A stretch of 18,456 bases of DNA, taken from the NCBI GenBank assembly GCA_002284615.2, contig MU069542.1, positions 4,181 through 22,636 on the forward strand, read 5' to 3'. The notes under the pieces are model-generated. The model did not search any database. It had not been told where the DNA came from and saw nothing but the letters and a program-made list of their open reading frames with translations. Below, piece by piece: positions 16,531 to 18,456 of the stretch (its first letter is position 1; each line of letters starts with the position of its first letter). The DNA is from Dunaliella salina (lineage: Eukaryota > Chlorophyta > Chlorophyceae > Chlamydomonadales > Dunaliellaceae). Both the position numbers and the translations under genes were made by a program.

Positions 16531-17300
16531 AAAAAAATAAAGAAGAGAAAAAGTTTACGCAAGCCAAAGGCCGCGCGCATTTAGGGAAGAACCCCTAACA
16601 AAAGTTGGAGGCCTCACCAGGGGGCCCTCTAACTAAACTAGACAAAACTAGCCTAGGAGAGAGCAGGAGACAAAACTAATGGGGATCTGGAAAATTGCTT
16701 GCCATGGCCCTGAGCGCTCGGACTCTCCTTCTTCCATCTTCAGCCGCCTCCGTGCGCCCAGCAAACCCCCTCCCAGATGCCCCCTGAAAGCAAAGCGCAT
16801 GTCTAGTGTTAATAATGGTGGATAATCTTTGGATGGCATGGTCCCTGAGCTTGGATGCTAGCGATTTAGCTTTTTATTTGGTCAGGCCCATATTTATAAG
16901 AGGTGCAATTGTATAATCATTGTGAAGTGTGCCACCCACACCAATTAAGATAATGTGCAAAGTCACTTTGTTATTCCTGTTTGGGTTTCTTAAGCTGCGT
17001 GTTTTAAGTCTGTTTATGATGTGGGAACGTTGAGCCTGCGCACTGAAGTGATGAAGGGATTTATGTCAGGGCAGAATTAAAGTTCAAGGAGGTGGATGCC
17101 TCTATCTTGTGAGGGGATCTTGGAAGAAACAAGGTGGGCTTGTCTGCCTGGGATAGGCGCACAAAGAGAGCATCAGGGCCGCTTCGGTGCCGTGCAGGAT
17201 GAGGTTGATGGTTCAAAACCGAGCTTGGTGACCTTATTATTGAAGTGAGGTTGGGGAGGAGCTTGGTGCTTGTTACATGGCTGCTTCCATCGGCACTGGT
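16531..17300 (-). mobile_element. Degraded Dualen-type 3' fragment, element D
   Basis: A third, older copy of the element's 3' end. Minus-strand coding traces include SGPDALFVR (RPD motif), HLLEL followed by TAA at the Lys of the E-x-K motif, VTLHIILIGVGGTLHNDYTI (16931-16967) and KSLASKLRDHAI, the same order as the restriction-like endonuclease of A and B. The 3' end near 16531-16560 (plus strand AAAGAAGAG, AAAAAGTTTACGCAAGCC) resembles the conserved terminus plus tail of element B (AAGAAAG, AAAAACTACGCAGGCA) and joins element B's 5' end directly. Its upstream limit is uncertain. Confidence 0.6.
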
Positions 17301-17373
17301 TGGTGGAGTGGGCGGAGAGGGGGCAGTAGTGTAATTTTTGCCAGAGGGTGGGGACTGTGGGGAAGTGTGTTTG

Positions 17374-17465
17374 TTTTCCAACAATGACATGGACAATACC
17401 AGTTCCTTGGTGTTCCTATTTTTCCAACAATGACATGGACAATACCAGTTCCTTGGTGTTCCTAT
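17374..17465. repeat. 46-bp perfect tandem duplication
   Basis: The unit from TTTTCCAACAATGACATGG to TGTTCCTAT occurs at 17374-17419 and immediately again at 17420-17465 with no mismatch seen. The perfect identity suggests a recent event. It lies between element D and the histone gene, and no coding role is apparent. Confidence 0.9.
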
Positions 17466-17990
17466 AATCCCAGAGGTGCGGTGAAGGAGGGGGTGGCTCT
17501 GGGGATGGGGGAGAAGGGGAGGGAGGTGAGGCTGCAGGTGCAGGCAAGGGTGGCAGGCAAGTTGGTTTTAGATTCATGGCATATAATACCAATAAAAACT
17601 ATGTTCACCAAAAAATGAAGAAAATCTGAAGACCCCAAATGACACTCCTGGCCTCAGATCACCCTAAAATGGCCCACAGCTCCACCCTGGGACCATTTTT
17701 CACCCCCAAAACATTTCTTTATTAACCCTTATATGATATGCTAACATCCTGCATATTCAAAAGTGGGAATGAAGGAGGTCAAAAATTGACCTTTTTGGCA
17801 CCCCTAAAGGAAATGGCTTAAGTTCAGCATCTGACCAACCACTGGGTCTTTCGCTCCATTTTTCCGCAATGATATTTGTTTATTACAAGGACTCCAAATC
17901 CAACCCAGTCATGCAGGCGTGTCCTCTTCCTGAAAAACTACTCAAGAATAGTACCCGTACTATGTCTGCTCACTTGCAACAGTGGGTGGT
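17466..17990. other. Intergenic region between retroelements and histone H3; no gene seen
   Basis: A purine-rich stretch (17480-17560) followed by AT-richer sequence without a convincing open frame, repeat or motif. It would hold the downstream flank of the minus-strand histone gene. Confidence 0.5.
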
Positions 17991-18006
17991 GGTGTTGAAA
18001 AACACC
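17991..18006 (-). terminator. Histone mRNA 3' stem-loop
   Basis: The minus strand reads GGTGTT TTTC AACACC: a perfect 6-bp stem with a 4-base TTTC loop, the same geometry as the canonical replication-dependent histone stem-loop (6-bp stem, pyrimidine-rich loop). It lies 66 bases after the H3 stop codon and is preceded by AACAACC. It would bind the stem-loop-binding protein and direct non-polyadenylated 3' end formation. Confidence 0.85.
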
Positions 18007-18072
18007 GGTTGTTTGAAGGTTGGAAGGCACCCCCCTCTCACGTCCTGACAGCCATGCTGTTGCTGCTGCTGC

Positions 18073-18456
<384 letters not shown>

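Noticed and set aside
16296..16580. Minus-strand frame starting MRAAFGLRKLFLFF, as a natural N-terminus of the APE endonuclease
   Set aside because: Its first residues are encoded by the 3' terminus and tail of element D; element B seems to start near 16530, so the frame is a junction artefact.
1603..16616. AGGCCTCA at 1603-1610 and 16609-16616 as target-site duplication of element B
   Set aside because: The left copy is partly made of the 26-bp octamer insertion, and the right copy lies inside element D, about 80 bases from B's 5' end. The match is probably chance.
18055..18072. CAG-type triplet run after the histone stop
   Set aside because: Only five to six short units, too few to call a microsatellite of interest.

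Overview
The window looks like nuclear DNA of a green alga (probably a chlorophyte). Three things suggest this: a GC-rich, apparently intronless plant/alga-type histone H3 gene, an exon of a PCI-domain (PCID2/CSN12-type) gene, and a dense cluster of non-LTR retrotransposons of the Dualen (RandI) type, a clade known to me from Chlamydomonas. The species cannot be fixed from the sequence.

Layout. Positions 1-283 hold the end of a plus-strand host gene: intron end with a GT-rich/G-quadruplex tract, then the last coding exon of a PCID2-like protein. Positions 284-1625 hold no host gene I can support, only small retrotransposon debris (two short Dualen-like 3' ends, a CCHC fragment of another LINE, and a 26-bp tail-only insertion). 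From about 1626 to 17300 almost everything is retrotransposon, all on the minus strand. The rest is intergenic DNA, then histone H3 (minus strand, cut by the window end) with a 3' histone stem-loop.

The retrotransposon block resolves into nested copies. Element B (about 8.4 kb) is split into 1627-8368 and 14927-16530. Element A (about 6.5 kb, 5' truncated) sits inside B's reverse-transcriptase region and is flanked by a perfect 9-bp target-site duplication (8360-8368 and 14918-14926). Removing A and one duplication copy rejoins B's RT frame without a shift. A third, degraded copy D (16531 to about 17300) abuts B's 5' end.

Taken together, the copies show an unusually rich polyprotein, in protein order: APE-type endonuclease, reverse transcriptase with FADD, a Pro/Ser/Thr-rich linker with repeated basic SKRTRS motifs, a PHD finger, a domain resembling the PCIF1 (cap m6Am) methyltransferase but with HPIY in place of NPPF, an RNase H, and a C-terminal zinc knuckle plus restriction-like endonuclease domain. 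A retroelement carrying two endonucleases together with a chromatin reader and a methyltransferase-like module is the most interesting thing in the window. All copies carry stops or frameshifts, so none here is intact.
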